A stretch of DNA of 64,000 nucleotides from Yersinia artesiana (GCF_902726545.1 NZ_CACVAD010000023.1:1-64000), one strand, 5' to 3'; positions 29,109 to 40,067 are shown, numbered from the stretch's first letter. Program-made: numbers and translations. Notes: generated by a model not told the origin, from the letters alone.

Positions 29109-31463
29109 ATGAACCCTGAGCGTTCCGAACGCATAGAAATCCCCGTATTGCCTCTGCGCGATGTGGTGGTTTATCCGCATATGGTGATCCCACTGTTTGT
29201 TGGCCGGGAAAAGTCGATTCGGTGCCTGGAAGCTGCAATGGACCATGATAAAAAAATCATGCTGGTTGCGCAGAAAGAAGCCTCGACGGATGAGCCCGGT
29301 ATCAATGATCTGTTTTCAGTCGGCACCGTAGCCTCGATTCTACAAATGCTGAAATTGCCTGATGGCACAGTAAAAGTGCTGGTTGAAGGGCTACAGCGTG
29401 CGCGTATCACCACGCTTTCCGACAGCGGCGAGCATTTTGCTGCTCAGGCGGAATATCTTGAATCGCCGGTAATGGACGATCGTGAGCAGGAAGTGCTGGT
29501 CCGCACGGCGATTAATCAGTTTGAAGGCTATATCAAACTGAACAAGAAGATCCCACCGGAAGTCCTGGCCTCGTTGCACAGTATTGATGATGCAGCACGT
29601 CTGGCTGACACTATCGCGGCACATATGCCGTTGAAGCTAAATGACAAACAAGCTGTTCTGGAAATGTTCGATGTGACCGAACGTCTGGAATATCTGATGG
29701 CGATGATGGAATCTGAAATCGATCTGTTGCAGGTTGAAAAACGGATTCGTAATCGTGTCAAAAAGCAGATGGAAAAGAGCCAGCGCGAGTACTATTTGAA
29801 TGAGCAAATGAAAGCCATTCAGAAAGAACTGGGCGAGATGGACGATGCACCTGATGAGCATGAAGCGCTAAAACGCAAAATCGAAGCGGCTAAAATGCCA
29901 AAAGATGCGCGCGAAAAAACCGAAGCTGAACTGCAAAAACTGAAAATGATGTCGCCAATGTCGGCGGAGGCCACCGTCGTTCGTGGTTACATTGATTGGA
30001 TGTTGCAGGTGCCGTGGAACAGTCGCAGCAAAGTTAAAAAAGACTTGGTAAAAGCGCAAGAAGTTCTGGATACCGACCATTACGGCCTGGAGCGGGTTAA
30101 AGATCGTATTTTGGAATATCTCGCAGTCCAGAGCCGGGTCAGCAAAATCAAAGGGCCAATCCTGTGTCTGGTAGGGCCTCCTGGAGTGGGTAAAACTTCT
30201 CTGGGGCAATCTATTGCCAAAGCTACCGGCCGTCAATATGTGCGTATGGCGCTGGGCGGAGTACGTGATGAAGCCGAGATCCGCGGTCACCGTCGTACCT
30301 ATATTGGCTCTATGCCGGGTAAATTGATCCAGAAAATGGCAAAAGTTGGGGTGAAAAACCCACTCTTCCTGTTGGATGAGATCGATAAAATGGCATCCGA
30401 TATGCGTGGTGATCCGGCGTCTGCATTGCTGGAGGTGTTAGATCCAGAACAAAACGTGGCATTTAACGATCACTATCTGGAAGTAGATTACGATCTGTCG
30501 GATGTGATGTTTGTTGCGACCTCTAACTCCATGAATATTCCGGCGCCGTTGCTGGATCGTATGGAAGTGATTCGTCTGTCCGGTTATACCGAAGATGAGA
30601 AACTCAATATTGCCAAGCAGCACCTGTTGCCAAAACAATTTGAGCGCAACGCCATTAAGAAAGGCGAGCTGACCATCGATGACAGTGCGATCATGAGCAT
30701 TATCCGTTATTACACCCGCGAGGCTGGGGTGCGTAGTCTGGAGCGCGAAATCTCCAAACTGTGCCGTAAAGCAGTCAAAAATCTGCTTATGGATAAAACG
30801 GTTAAGCACATTGAAATCACCGGCGACAACCTGAAGGACTTCCTGGGCGTACAGAAAGTCGATTATGGTCGCGCAGACACTGAAAACCGTGTCGGTCAAG
30901 TGACGGGCCTGGCATGGACAGAAGTGGGTGGTGATTTGCTGACCATCGAAACTGCATGTGTACCGGGTAAAGGTAAACTGACTTACACCGGTTCATTGGG
31001 CGAAGTCATGCAAGAGTCCATTCAGGCTGCATTGACCGTGGTGCGTGCGCGTGCAGATAAATTAGGGATTAACCCTGATTTCTACGAAAAACGCGACATC
31101 CACGTGCATGTGCCGGAAGGGGCGACGCCGAAAGATGGGCCGAGCGCTGGTATTGCCATGTGTACAGCGCTGGTTTCTTGTTTGACTGGTAACCCGGTGC
31201 GGGCAGATGTTGCCATGACCGGTGAAATCACCTTACGTGGTTTGGTATTGCCAATCGGTGGTTTGAAAGAGAAATTGCTGGCCGCTCACCGTGGTGGGAT
31301 TAAAGTTGTGCTGATTCCAGATGATAACAAACGCGATTTGGAAGAGATTCCAGACAATGTTATCGCCGATCTGGAAATTCATCCGGTTAAACGAATTGAT
31401 GATGTTTTAGCCATTGCTTTGCAAAATCCTGCCTTCGGGGCACAGCCGGTAGCGTCAAAATAG
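29109..31463 (+). CDS. lon: ATP-dependent protease Lon
   Basis: Lon degrades misfolded and regulatory proteins in the cytoplasm; in Yersinia, Lon and ClpXP also turn over YmoA, encoded at 49.4 kb in this window. The ATG at 29109, after AGAGAG, gives 784 residues as in E. coli; the longer frame to 29055 has no support. Domains: N-terminal substrate domain (1-about 300), AAA+ with [12 protein letters not shown] near 356 and FLLDEIDK, and the protease domain with Ser679 (GPSAGIAM) and Lys722. Confidence 0.97.
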   Translation: MNPERSERIEIPVLPLRDVVVYPHMVIPLFVGREKSIRCLEAAMDHDKKIMLVAQKEASTDEPGINDLFSVGTVASILQMLKLPDGTVKVLVEGLQRARITTLSDSGEHFAAQAEYLESPVMDDREQEVLVRTAINQFEGYIKLNKKIPPEVLASLHSIDDAARLADTIAAHMPLKLNDKQAVLEMFDVTERLEYLMAMMESEIDLLQVEKRIRNRVKKQMEKSQREYYLNEQMKAIQKELGEMDDAPDEHEALKRKIEAAKMPKDAREKTEAELQKLKMMSPMSAEATVVRGYIDWMLQVPWNSRSKVKKDLVKAQEVLDTDHYGLERVKDRILEYLAVQSRVSKIKGPILCLVGPPGVGKTSLGQSIAKATGRQYVRMALGGVRDEAEIRGHRRTYIGSMPGKLIQKMAKVGVKNPLFLLDEIDKMASDMRGDPASALLEVLDPEQNVAFNDHYLEVDYDLSDVMFVATSNSMNIPAPLLDRMEVIRLSGYTEDEKLNIAKQHLLPKQFERNAIKKGELTIDDSAIMSIIRYYTREAGVRSLEREISKLCRKAVKNLLMDKTVKHIEITGDNLKDFLGVQKVDYGRADTENRVGQVTGLAWTEVGGDLLTIETACVPGKGKLTYTGSLGEVMQESIQAALTVVRARADKLGINPDFYEKRDIHVHVPEGATPKDGPSAGIAMCTALVSCLTGNPVRADVAMTGEITLRGLVLPIGGLKEKLLAAHRGGIKVVLIPDDNKRDLEEIPDNVIADLEIHPVKRIDDVLAIALQNPAFGAQPVASK

Positions 31464-31496
31464 TGACGGATCGCAAGAAGTATTGATAAAACTGAT

Positions 31497-31532
31497 GCTG
31501 GTAAGTGAAATGCTACTTGCCAGCTATTTTTT
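31497..31532 (+). terminator. Terminator after lon
   Basis: Stem GCTGGTAAGT/ACTTGCCAGC (one T-G pair) with an 8-base loop, followed by TATTTTTTG, 33 bases after the lon stop. Confidence 0.85.
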
Positions 31533-31680
31533 GTGCCGCTAAGTTAGTTCGTCTGTCTGGTAAAAGTTTAAGTCTTTGGGCTGCTTGCTAAGGTCAGACA
31601 GGATTGATATAACAGCTGCGCTGTCGTGTTGTCCGTAGGGATTTTCGGCGCGACAATAGAATTTTAAAGGGGATGAAAGA

Positions 31681-31953
31681 GTGAATAAGTCACAACTGAT
31701 CGACAAAATTGCCGCAGGTGCTGATATTTCTAAAGCGGCCGCTGGGCGCGCATTGGATGCAATTATTGCTTCTGTTACTGAATCTTTGAAAGAAGGGGAT
31801 GACGTAGCTCTGGTTGGTTTTGGTACTTTTGCAGTACGTGAGCGTTCTGCACGTACTGGCCGTAACCCTCAGACAGGCAAAGAAATCAGTATTCCAGCCG
31901 CTAAAGTACCTGGTTTCCGTGCCGGTAAAGGCCTGAAAGACGCTGTAAACTGA
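31681..31953 (+). CDS. hupB: DNA-binding protein HU-beta
   Basis: HU-beta is a nucleoid protein that bends DNA as a dimer with HU-alpha. The 90-residue sequence has the HU signature [21 protein letters not shown] and the DNA-intercalating Pro in the same arm. The start is GTG, with AAGGGGATGAAA upstream. A strong terminator follows it and separates it from ppiD. Confidence 0.98.
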   Translation: MNKSQLIDKIAAGADISKAAAGRALDAIIASVTESLKEGDDVALVGFGTFAVRERSARTGRNPQTGKEISIPAAKVPGFRAGKGLKDAVN

Positions 31954-32028
31954 TTGCCGCGTCAATTCTCACCTGTGTTTGTGTTAACAATAACCTGACG
32001 CAGTTGAGTTGGTAAGGTAAGATACAAG

Positions 32029-32056
32029 GCGCATCGTTAATGATGCGCTTTTTTTT
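32029..32056 (+). terminator. Terminator after hupB
   Basis: Stem GCGCATC/GATGCGC with a 6-base loop, followed by eight Ts, 76 bases after the hupB stop. Confidence 0.92.
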
Positions 32057-32152
32057 CGCGCAGCAGCATGAAGGGCTGTCGCAAGGAATGCTGGGTTTAT
32101 TTAGACCTGCGCAACAGTTTTTATCCATATTACAGCGGAGTATTGTCACATT

Positions 32153-34039
32153 ATGATGGACAATTTACGCGCGGCTGCTAATAACGTCGTGCTCAAAATC
32201 ATTCTGGCCCTGATCATGTTGTCCTTTATCCTGACTGGGGTTGGCAGCTATCTGATTGGTGGCTCCAACGACTTTGCTGCCAAAGTTAATGGCCAAGAGA
32301 TTAGTCGTGCTCAGTTAGAACAGGCTGTACAAAGTGAGCGTGGCCGCTTGCAACAGCAATTGGGTGAACAGTTCTCCGCATTGGCCGCGAATGAAGGTTA
32401 CATGCTACAACTGCGCCAGCAGGTGCTTGGTCAATTGGTCAACAATATGTTGCTCGACCAATATGCTAAAAAGTTAGGCCTGACTGCCAGTGACGAACAA
32501 GTGAAAGATGCTATTCGCCAGGCACCTTATTTCCAGACTGATGGCAAGTTCGATAACAATAAATACCTTGAGCTGGTCAATCGAATGGGCTACACCCCAG
32601 ATCAATTCGCTCAATTACAGCGCCAGCAGCTGATTAATCAGCAATTGCTACAAGCCTTCGGTGATACTGGTTTCGTGCTGCCTGTCGAAGCACAAGCAAT
32701 GTCAGAGCTGATTTTGCAGCAACGTGAAGTCCGTCTGGCAACGCTAGACCTCAAAGCACTTCAAGCGCAGCAGAAAGTCACTGATGAAGAGCTGCAAGCC
32801 TATTACGATCAGAACAAAAATAGCTTCATTGCACCGGAACAGATGAAAATCAGTTTCATTGCAATGGATGCTGCGGCGATGCAGGACAAAATTACTGTCA
32901 CTGAAGAAGATATCGCCGCGTATTACGATCAGCATAAAAGTACCTACACTAAGCCTGAGCAACGTAACTACAGTGTCATTCAGTTTAAAACTGAAGCTGA
33001 AGCCAAAGCTGCATTGGATGAGCTGAAAAAAGGTGCTGATTTTGCCGCCATCGCAAAAGAGAAATCGACCGACATCATTTCCCGCAAAAATGGCGGCGAG
33101 TTGGGTTGGTTAGAACCGGAAACAACAGCGGATGAGCTGAAACAAGCAAATCTGACTGAGAAAGGCCAGTTATCTGATGTGGTGAAATCCTCCGTAGGTT
33201 ATTTGATTGTTCGTCTTAACGATATCAAACCTGCACAGGTAAAACCGTTGTCAGAAGTTCATGATGCGCTGGCTAAACAGGTTAAGCAGGAAAAAGCGGT
33301 TGATGCATACTACGCCTTACAACAAAAAGTGAGCGAAGCGGCTACCAGCGATAATGAGTCTCTGGCTTCGGCTGAAGAGGCCGCGGGTGCGAAAGCTAAG
33401 CAAACCGGTTGGTTTACCCGTGATGCGGTGCCAGCGGAGATTAACTTCAAACCTGTGGTGCAAGCCATCTTTGAGGGTGGTCTGGTTGGTGAGAATGGCG
33501 CACCTGGTAGCAACTCCGATGTCATCACTGTTGACGGTGACCGTGCTTTTGTTATTCGCATTGACGGCCACAAACCTGAAGGAATCGAACCATTTGATCA
33601 AGTTCGTGATCAGGTCGCCGAGTTGGTGAAACGTCAGAAAGCAGAGCAATTAGCTCGTGTTGATGGCGAGAAGCTCCTGACTGCGCTGAAACAAGGCAAA
33701 GGCGAAGAAGCCATGAAAGCTGCGGGTATCAGTTTCGGTGAGAAGAAAACCTTGTCACGCGCGCCAGATGATGACCAATTAGTGCAGACTATTTTTGCCT
33801 TACCTCATCCACAAAAAGACCAGCCGGTATATGGTTTATCTCAGGATCGTCAAGACAATATTGTCTTGATTGAACTGTTATCGGTGACTCCGGGTAAATT
33901 ACCGGAAGGCGAAATGAAGAACTTTATCGCCAAGATGGAAGAGGGGGCTAGCGGTGTGACTTTTGATGCACTGATGGCGAACTTGCACAAACAGGCCACT
34001 ATCAAGATGGGGCCTGCGGAGCAACAACAACCTCAATAA
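32153..34039 (+). CDS. ppiD: Periplasmic folding chaperone PpiD
   Basis: PpiD is an inner-membrane-anchored periplasmic chaperone near the Sec translocon; its parvulin domain has little isomerase activity. One N-terminal membrane helix (about 15-37) is followed by SurA-like chaperone segments and a parvulin domain (about 265-360, with KNGGELGWLEPETT). The 628-residue length fits the family (623 in E. coli). It sits between hupB and ybaV. Confidence 0.96.
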   Translation: MMDNLRAAANNVVLKIILALIMLSFILTGVGSYLIGGSNDFAAKVNGQEISRAQLEQAVQSERGRLQQQLGEQFSALAANEGYMLQLRQQVLGQLVNNMLLDQYAKKLGLTASDEQVKDAIRQAPYFQTDGKFDNNKYLELVNRMGYTPDQFAQLQRQQLINQQLLQAFGDTGFVLPVEAQAMSELILQQREVRLATLDLKALQAQQKVTDEELQAYYDQNKNSFIAPEQMKISFIAMDAAAMQDKITVTEEDIAAYYDQHKSTYTKPEQRNYSVIQFKTEAEAKAALDELKKGADFAAIAKEKSTDIISRKNGGELGWLEPETTADELKQANLTEKGQLSDVVKSSVGYLIVRLNDIKPAQVKPLSEVHDALAKQVKQEKAVDAYYALQQKVSEAATSDNESLASAEEAAGAKAKQTGWFTRDAVPAEINFKPVVQAIFEGGLVGENGAPGSNSDVITVDGDRAFVIRIDGHKPEGIEPFDQVRDQVAELVKRQKAEQLARVDGEKLLTALKQGKGEEAMKAAGISFGEKKTLSRAPDDDQLVQTIFALPHPQKDQPVYGLSQDRQDNIVLIELLSVTPGKLPEGEMKNFIAKMEEGASGVTFDALMANLHKQATIKMGPAEQQQPQ

Positions 34040-34071
34040 GCCTCGCATTGATTTGCAATTGGATGTAACAA

Positions 34072-34097
34072 CGAAAGGTCGCTTTGGCGGCCTTTCG
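34072..34097 (+). terminator. Hairpin after ppiD, possible terminator
   Basis: CGAAAGGTCGC/GCGGCCTTTCG with loop TTTG, 33 bases after the ppiD stop. No real U-tract follows, so it may be an mRNA-end hairpin or attenuator only. Confidence 0.4.
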
Positions 34098-34177
34098 CAT
34101 ATCTAAAATCTGCCCTTTGCGACAAATCGGAGGCTCAGGCAAGGTAGGCATGCTGTCAAACACAAGGAGGATACAGC

Positions 34178-34600
34178 ATGAAATTCATAGGAAAATTATT
34201 GGTCATCACGGCGCTATTGGCGGGTTTTAATATCCCCACTTTGGCTTATGCCGCCCCAAGCTCCTCTGATAATAACGTTCTCAACCCGTCAGTGCCGGGT
34301 AAGGTTACAACCAAGGCAAATGTCGAATCAAAAATTCCCGATAAAGCCACACATGACAAAATGATCGTAACAGCTACCGCTGGTCATTTACAGGATAACC
34401 CACAGAGCCAAATCAATATTAACAGTGCAAATGCGGAAGAACTGGCACAGTCCCTCAGCGGGATAGGCCGGAAGAAAGCGGAAGCAATTGTTAACTATCG
34501 TGAACAGTTCGGCTTTTTTACAGATGCAGAGCAGCTGCTTGAAGTGCCAGGGATTGGCCCCTCTTTCTTAGAGAAAAATCGCAGCAAGCTTAGCATGTAA
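34178..34600 (+). CDS. ybaV: Exported helix-hairpin-helix protein, ComEA/YbaV family
   Basis: The 140-residue protein has a signal peptide cut after ...TLAYA (about residue 25), a low-complexity linker, and a C-terminal HhH domain with the two hairpins LSGIGRKKAEAIVNYREQFG and VPGIGPSFLEKNRSKL. ComEA homologues bind incoming DNA in the periplasm during transformation; whether this one does so is not known. AAGGAGGATACAGC precedes the ATG. Position between ppiD and fadM matches E. coli ybaV. Confidence 0.92.
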   Translation: MKFIGKLLVITALLAGFNIPTLAYAAPSSSDNNVLNPSVPGKVTTKANVESKIPDKATHDKMIVTATAGHLQDNPQSQININSANAEELAQSLSGIGRKKAEAIVNYREQFGFFTDAEQLLEVPGIGPSFLEKNRSKLSM

Positions 34601-34621
34601 ATAGAGTTAGAAAAAAACCGC

Positions 34622-34655
34622 AGTCAGGCAGATGCCGTGTTTGCCTGGCTTTTTC
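34622..34655 (+). terminator. Terminator after ybaV
   Basis: Stem AGTCAGGCA/TGCCTGGCT (one G-T pair) followed by TTTTTCACC, 22 bases after the stop. Confidence 0.8.
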
Positions 34656-34843
34656 ACCACGGAAAACTTCCATTATTTCATAATGTAAATTGCAACTGAC
34701 GGCTAAAACTGTGATGTTGATCCAGCTTATATAATAAGCACGCTATGAAGTAATTTTCCTCTGCTAGGCTTTCTTCTTGAGGTCATACCAGTTGTATCTA
34801 TCATTCTATAAATAACAACTCATTATCTGGAGAAGCTCGTCAC

Positions 34844-35251
34844 ATGCATACTCATATTAGAGTCAGGGGTTTTCATATTGATGTTTTTCAACATGTTAAT
34901 AATGCCCGCTATTTAGAGTTTCTCGAAGAAGCCCGCTGGGAATGGCTGGATGGAGAACCAACAGCACAATGGATGGCTGAAAATAAAATCGCTTTTATTG
35001 TGGTTAATATCAATATTAACTATCGTCGGCCTGCGGTTTTGGGCGACCTGCTACGGATCGACAGTCAACTATTAAAGCTGAATGAAAGAAGTGGCGTGAT
35101 GGAACAAAAGATCACGCTGGAGCCAGGGTCTACTCTAGTGGCTGATGCAGAATTGACTTTTGTATGCATTGATTTGCGTAATCAAAAGGCATTACCCATT
35201 GATGGGGAGTTGCGTGAGAAACTCCAGGAGTTTGTTAATCGGGGTTTATAA
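34844..35251 (+). CDS. fadM: Long-chain acyl-CoA thioesterase FadM
   Basis: FadM (YbaW) is a hotdog-fold thioesterase that hydrolyses long-chain acyl-CoA, including by-products of beta-oxidation of unsaturated fatty acids. The 135-residue protein has the catalytic region FHIDVFQHVNNARYLEFLEE (Asp in HIDV) and NININYRRPAVLGDLL. Close match to the E. coli protein in length and sequence. It converges on queC. Confidence 0.94.
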   Translation: MHTHIRVRGFHIDVFQHVNNARYLEFLEEARWEWLDGEPTAQWMAENKIAFIVVNININYRRPAVLGDLLRIDSQLLKLNERSGVMEQKITLEPGSTLVADAELTFVCIDLRNQKALPIDGELREKLQEFVNRGL

Positions 35252-35273
35252 AAAAAGAATTGTGCTTATAAGG

Positions 35274-35300
35274 CTCTACCTCGCTCTGGGGGAGGTAGAG
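35274..35300. terminator. Hairpin between fadM and queC
   Basis: Perfect 9-bp stem CTCTACCTC/GAGGTAGAG between the convergent genes, with no U-tract on either strand. Termination role is likely by position only. Confidence 0.45.
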
Positions 35301-35337
35301 AAAGGCAGGTCGCTGCTAGTTTCTGGGCTTAAAGCGG

Positions 35338-36036
35338 TTAAACCAATCCGGTTTTTTGTTTTAGGCTTAATATGACTTTAGGTTTATTAGCCAGATAGAA
35401 CGCTAACCCTTTGGCGCGCAAGTGGCAGGCAGCACATTGACCGCAACCATCGCCCTGAATCCCGTTATAACAAGTTAATGTGTCATGACGGATACGATCG
35501 AGTTGCTGATAGTAATCCGCTAACGCCCATGTTTCGGCCTTATCCAGCCACATCAGCGGGGTGATAAAAGCAATATCTCGGCCAATGCCCAAGTCTATTG
35601 CATGGTTAAGAGCTTTAACGAATTCATCCCGGCAATCTGGGTAACCGGAAAAGTCTGTTTCACAGACACCGGTAATGACAGCCTGAGCTTGTACCTGATA
35701 AGCATAAATGGCAGCCAGGGTCAGAAATAGGATATTACGGCCAGGAACGAAGGTGCTGGGAATTGAATCATCACCCTCTTCACTGTAAGACGGTACAGGG
35801 ATGCTGTCACGGGTCAGACTACTGACAGCTAACTCATTGAGCATGCCCACATCCAACACTTTGTGCGCCTTAGCCCCAAGTTGAATTGCCAGTTCACGAG
35901 CGACCTCGATTTCAGCACGATGTCGCTGCCCATAATCGAAGGTAATGCAGTGGACTTCATCATACTGCTGTAATGCTTGAATCAAGCAGGTGGTGGAATC
36001 TTGTCCACCACTAAAGACAACTACGGCACGTTTCAT
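35338..36036 (-). CDS. queC: 7-cyano-7-deazaguanine synthase
   Basis: QueC converts 7-carboxy-7-deazaguanine to preQ0 with ATP and ammonia, on the path to queuosine in tRNA. The 232-residue protein has the PP-loop [10 protein letters not shown] near residue 8 and the zinc site Cys189, Cys198, Cys201 and Cys204 ([16 protein letters not shown]). An ERIC repeat lies in its upstream region, between it and ybaE on the same strand. Confidence 0.97.
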   Translation of the reverse strand: MKRAVVVFSGGQDSTTCLIQALQQYDEVHCITFDYGQRHRAEIEVARELAIQLGAKAHKVLDVGMLNELAVSSLTRDSIPVPSYSEEGDDSIPSTFVPGRNILFLTLAAIYAYQVQAQAVITGVCETDFSGYPDCRDEFVKALNHAIDLGIGRDIAFITPLMWLDKAETWALADYYQQLDRIRHDTLTCYNGIQGDGCGQCAACHLRAKGLAFYLANKPKVILSLKQKTGLV

Positions 36037-36101
36037 ACTGTTACCTCGTGGCTGTGAGCCTTAAAGAGCAAACCTCACAGCAAAATTGAAAACTGGCAGT
36101 A

Positions 36102-36227
36102 TATACTCTAAATAATTCGAGTTGCAGGAAGGCGGCAAGCGAGATAATCCCGATGAGCTTACATAAGTAAGTGATTCGGGTTATTGAGTGTAGCCAACGC
36201 ACATGCAGCTTGAAATATGACGAGTAT
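36102..36227 (+). repeat. Full-length ERIC repeat
   Basis: About 126 bases with inverted ends (TATACTC...CGAGTAT) and the ERIC core GCTTACATAAGTAAGTGATT, ending in GCAGCTTGAAATATGACGAG. It matches the general ERIC consensus and is the best reference copy here for the variants at 6.4 kb and 26.65 kb. It lies between ybaE and queC, both on the - strand, so it would be transcribed if they share an mRNA. Confidence 0.9.
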
Positions 36228-36272
36228 GGTACTTAGATAGCGCAAGAAAAGGTAGCTACCTGAGTTTGGTTA

Positions 36273-37976
36273 TCACGTCGCAGTCGGAGGGAGCCACGCC
36301 TGACTGAAGTCGAACCAACCGTAAGCCGTTAATGTTACACCATTAATTCGTGGTGGGGCATTGACCTGATATTGATAGTTGAACAGCGGTAGAATCAACC
36401 CGGATAGCATCAGATAATTATAATGCTCCCGTAATTGGCGATGTCGCTCTGAAGCCAGCTCTATTTGCTGAATATGGGCCAGTGTTTTTTGCTGCTGCTC
36501 CCACTGTGATGGTGACAGGATGCCATGCCACAGGGGATCAAGCCGAAGCCAGCTTTCCATTGCGGCCTCTGGTGATTCACCGACCAAATGGTCTGCTAAT
36601 AATAAATCAGCCTTTTCAATTTGGTGGCTATCTTTCCACTGTTTATCATGGCTGGCATGGATTTCTAATGTGCAGCCCTGTGCTGCCAATACCGTTTTTA
36701 GCTGCTCGGCGACACTTTTAAGTTCCATTGGCGGTTGATATATCAGTATCAGATGGGCTGGCAATGGTGAGTCATCATCAGACACAAACTGTGGGATGGG
36801 CCAACCCGGTAACATTTCATGGCTTGGAGTTATTATCCCGCGCCGGATTGATAGCTCCTCTAATATGCCCGAGGTTTGTACTAACATCAGTAACCTGGCG
36901 AGTTGCTGAGATGTCATATTACTGCGGTACTGATTAATCGCCAGATAGCAAAATCCCAGGCTCATACTACGCTGAACGGGGCGCGCCAGAGGGAAGTCCT
37001 CTTCCTGACCGATGGTAATTCGCACTGGATGCTGGCAACTACCGTCGGTTGATTGCACCATGAGGTTCGGGGTTATCCAGTATTCAATGATTTCCAGATA
37101 AGGGTGCTGCAAATGGTAGAACTCATGTTGTTCTAACCGCACCAGATGTTGTTCGAAGGTCGCCAATTTAAAAGGGCCGGCACCCAGCAGAGGATTATCT
37201 GGATGAAATAGTCGGCAAGGCAAATCAGCCAATCGATGAGCTAGCCAGTAGTCCGGTTGAGAAAGGGTAAACTGTAGGCACAGGGCGTGGGGTAGGGTAA
37301 TGGCCAAAATATTGGCAAAACTTGGCTGGCTGCGGGTATTGGCACGCAATAGCTTGAGTGTTTGCAATAATTGCTGACCGTGAAGGCGCTCCCCATTATG
37401 CCAACGCAACTGGCTGCGTAAAAAGAATTGCCAGGTTAAGCCATCATCACTGATTTGCCAGTGGTGTGCCAGATCCGGTTGGGGGTGGGGGCAGCCGGTG
37501 TTAAAACGAGTCAACCCCGCGTGCAAAGTATAAATCAGGTGCTGCTCAGCCCGACCAGTGGCGGTAAGTGGGTTTAACGGCTCAAGCGTACGGTAATATG
37601 GAATACGTAATACTGGGCTGTCTGCTTGCCACTGCCCACCCATATGGGGGTTCAGTAACGCCTGCAAGCGTTCAGGTTCCAGTTGAGCCAATTCGAGCGC
37701 CGCCTGATGATCACCTTGTTCGAGAAACGCCTGCATATAGGTTGCCCGAAGTGTATCGGGGCTTTTCAGGCATTGCAGTTGCGCGCGTTTGCCCCGGCCG
37801 ACTTGCGAATGCCAACTGAGCCAGCCATTTGCCTGTAACTGTTGTATTAAGGTGCGAGCATGGCGTTCACTGCAAAATAGCAGGCCAGCGACGTCACTTA
37901 CTGTTGTCAAAGCCAGGTTATCCCCGAACTTTTGGTATAAGCGCTGATATTGGGTGAGCCGGTGAATAATGCGCAT
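36273..37976 (-). CDS. ybaE: SgrR-like regulator with solute-binding domain, YbaE
   Basis: The 567-residue protein has an N-terminal winged helix-turn-helix (about 1-110, with TVSDVAGLLFCSERHARTLI) fused to a region like extracellular oligopeptide/solute-binding proteins (about 160-560). This is the arrangement of SgrR, the sugar-phosphate stress regulator. There is no signal peptide, which fits a cytoplasmic sensor-regulator. E. coli ybaE lies at the same place and has nearly the same length; its ligand and targets are unknown. Confidence 0.9.
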   Translation of the reverse strand: MRIIHRLTQYQRLYQKFGDNLALTTVSDVAGLLFCSERHARTLIQQLQANGWLSWHSQVGRGKRAQLQCLKSPDTLRATYMQAFLEQGDHQAALELAQLEPERLQALLNPHMGGQWQADSPVLRIPYYRTLEPLNPLTATGRAEQHLIYTLHAGLTRFNTGCPHPQPDLAHHWQISDDGLTWQFFLRSQLRWHNGERLHGQQLLQTLKLLRANTRSQPSFANILAITLPHALCLQFTLSQPDYWLAHRLADLPCRLFHPDNPLLGAGPFKLATFEQHLVRLEQHEFYHLQHPYLEIIEYWITPNLMVQSTDGSCQHPVRITIGQEEDFPLARPVQRSMSLGFCYLAINQYRSNMTSQQLARLLMLVQTSGILEELSIRRGIITPSHEMLPGWPIPQFVSDDDSPLPAHLILIYQPPMELKSVAEQLKTVLAAQGCTLEIHASHDKQWKDSHQIEKADLLLADHLVGESPEAAMESWLRLDPLWHGILSPSQWEQQQKTLAHIQQIELASERHRQLREHYNYLMLSGLILPLFNYQYQVNAPPRINGVTLTAYGWFDFSQAWLPPTAT

Positions 37977-38079
37977 ACTAAATCCGGAATAGTTTAAATT
38001 ATTTGTTCACTATTAGTTCCGTAAATACTACGCCATAATTTTATACATACCACCAGTTTCACTCTTAGTGAGGTTTTGA

Positions 38080-38901
38080 ATGTACCGTTTAGCCGCTTTT
38101 GATATGGATGGAACCTTACTGATGCGTGACCACCGAATAGGTGGTGCGACATTGAATGCGTTACACCAGTTAGTGGATAACGGGATGATCCTGACATTCG
38201 CTACCGGTCGGCATTACCTTGATATGAAAGGGATCCTGTCTCATTCAGGGATTAACGGTTATCTAATTACTGGTAATGGCACACGAGTGTGTGACATGGA
38301 AGGCGTGCATTTAGATGGTATGGATTTGCCGGCAGAACTGGTGGAGTTTGTGCTGCGCACCCCCTGGCAGACCAATGCCAGCATTCATATCTTCCGCGAT
38401 GATGGCTGGTTTACTGATTACAATGATCCCGCTTTATTGGCAGCCCATAAAACCAGCAGTTTCCAGTTCCAACTGACTGCGCTAGATGCATTACCGAAGA
38501 CGGGTAATCACAAAATTTGCTTTATTGCGCCACATCAGGAACTGATCGAACTTAAGATTCAGCTTGAGCAACAAATGGGTGATAAAGCCGATTTCTGTTT
38601 CTCAGCCGTCGATTGCCTCGAAATGCTACCTCGCGGTTGTAACAAAGGGGCTGCTTTAGAGCGATTGAGCCATCATCTTGATTTAACCCTGGCTGATTGC
38701 ATGGCGTTTGGCGATGCGATGAACGATAAAGAAATGTTGTCGCGAGTCGGTCGTGGGTTAGTCATGGGAAATGCATTACCGCAACTGAAACAAGAGTTGC
38801 CTCAGTTACAGGTTATTGGTCGCTGCGAGGAACAAGGCGTAGCTCATTATTTGCAACATTGGCTAAGTTCACCACACCTCACCTATTCCCCCGAATTCTG
38901 A
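38080..38901 (+). CDS. cof: HMP-PP phosphatase, HAD family
   Basis: Cof is a Cof-type HAD hydrolase that removes phosphate from the thiamine intermediate HMP-PP and from other small phosphates. HAD motif I is FDMDGTLL (7-14), motif II is TFATGR, motif III lies in RGCNKGAAL and motif IV is [12 protein letters not shown]. The 273-residue length is typical. It diverges from ybaE; a strong terminator follows. Confidence 0.95.
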   Translation: MYRLAAFDMDGTLLMRDHRIGGATLNALHQLVDNGMILTFATGRHYLDMKGILSHSGINGYLITGNGTRVCDMEGVHLDGMDLPAELVEFVLRTPWQTNASIHIFRDDGWFTDYNDPALLAAHKTSSFQFQLTALDALPKTGNHKICFIAPHQELIELKIQLEQQMGDKADFCFSAVDCLEMLPRGCNKGAALERLSHHLDLTLADCMAFGDAMNDKEMLSRVGRGLVMGNALPQLKQELPQLQVIGRCEEQGVAHYLQHWLSSPHLTYSPEF

Positions 38902-38962
38902 GGTATATCCACGGGTTATTAGTGCAATAAAACTAATAACTTTGAGGGTAGCTATTAGCCAG

Positions 38963-38986
38963 CCGGATAACCATCCGGTTTTTTTC
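38963..38986 (+). terminator. Terminator after cof
   Basis: Stem CCGGAT/ATCCGG with loop AACC, followed by seven Ts, about 60 bases after the cof stop. Confidence 0.85.
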
Positions 38987-38994
38987 TTCTGAAA

Positions 38995-39013
38995 GGGGCC
39001 GGTTTACGGCCCC
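38995..39013 (-). terminator. Hairpin after the cysteine desulfhydrase-like gene
   Basis: Stem GGGGCCG/CGGCCCC with a 5-base loop, 13 bases beyond the - strand stop; CCTTTCAG follows on that strand, a weak U-tract. Confidence 0.5.
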
Positions 39014-39026
39014 GTTTATCACGATA

Positions 39027-40067
39027 TTACAGATTGTTTAATTCATCACGATATGGCGTTAAATCGCCGATATTGTTGCAGACCCATTGAGGGTCGTAAT
39101 AAGTATCGAGATAACGCTCACCGCTGTCGCACAGTAACGTCACGATAGCACCGGTTTTACCTTGCTCGCGCATCTGCTTAGCGAGTTGTAATGTTCCCCA
39201 AACGTTAGTGCCGGTTGACGCCCCCACTTTGCGGCCCAAAATGCCTTCCAGCCAATGGATGGTAGCAACGCTGGCTGCATCAGGAACCCGCAACATACTG
39301 TCAATCACTTCTGGAATGAATGATGGCTCCGCTCGCGGCCGGCCAATACCTTCAATACGGCTGCCACAACTGCCGGTTACGGTACGATCACCATGACAAA
39401 AACAATCATAAAAAACGGAATTTTCTGGGTCGACCACCATCAGTTGGGTGTCATGCCCTTGATAGCGAATGTAGCGCCCCAAAGTGGCTGAGGTGCCGCC
39501 GGTACCTGCACTCATCACGATATAGTCAGGTACGGGGAAAGGTTCGCGCGCCATTTGGCGGAAAATGCTATCGGCAATATTATTATTGCCGCGCCAATCA
39601 GTCGCCCGCTCAGCATAGGTGAACTGGTCCATATAGTGGCCGTTAAGTTCACGCGCCAATTGCTCGGAGGCAGCATAAATTTGCCCGGCATGATCGACAA
39701 AATGACAGCGGCCACCATACAAGGCGATCTGCTCCACTTTACGCCGCGCCGTGCAGCTTGGCATTACCGCGATAAAGGGCAAACCAATTAAGCGAGCAAA
39801 GTAGGCCTCCGACACCGCCGTGCTCCCTGATGAAGCCTCAATTATTGTTGTGCCTTCTTTAATCCAGCCATTACATAAACCATAGAGGAATAATGAACGG
39901 GCCAAACGATGCTTTAAGCTGCCGGTTGGATGCGTACTTTCATCTTTTAAATAGAGATAAATACCAGGAAATGCGTGCAGATTAAGGCGGATCAGGTGTG
40001 TATCAGCGGAGCGTTGGAAATCGGCTTCTATTTCGCTGATCGCATTTTTTACCCAAGTGTTGGTCAT
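39027..40067 (-). CDS. PLP-dependent L-cysteine desulfhydrase-like protein (Cds1/CcdA type)
   Basis: A fold-type II PLP enzyme of the cysteine synthase superfamily. The ATG at 40067 gives 346 residues. The PLP lysine is Lys52 in [10 protein letters not shown], with the phosphate-binding loop [10 protein letters not shown] and SSGSTAV for the carboxylate. The long C-terminal part and motif spacing differ from CysK/CysM and resemble Cds1-type desulfhydrases, which split cysteine to pyruvate, ammonia and sulfide. It diverges from decR, a cysteine-responsive Lrp-type regulator, which suggests cysteine detoxification. E. coli has no gene here. I recall a similar divergent pair, ccdA-ccdR, described in Pantoea. 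An open frame upstream to 40142 is AT-rich and unlikely to be coding. Confidence 0.82.
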   Translation of the reverse strand: MTNTWVKNAISEIEADFQRSADTHLIRLNLHAFPGIYLYLKDESTHPTGSLKHRLARSLFLYGLCNGWIKEGTTIIEASSGSTAVSEAYFARLIGLPFIAVMPSCTARRKVEQIALYGGRCHFVDHAGQIYAASEQLARELNGHYMDQFTYAERATDWRGNNNIADSIFRQMAREPFPVPDYIVMSAGTGGTSATLGRYIRYQGHDTQLMVVDPENSVFYDCFCHGDRTVTGSCGSRIEGIGRPRAEPSFIPEVIDSMLRVPDAASVATIHWLEGILGRKVGASTGTNVWGTLQLAKQMREQGKTGAIVTLLCDSGERYLDTYYDPQWVCNNIGDLTPYRDELNNL

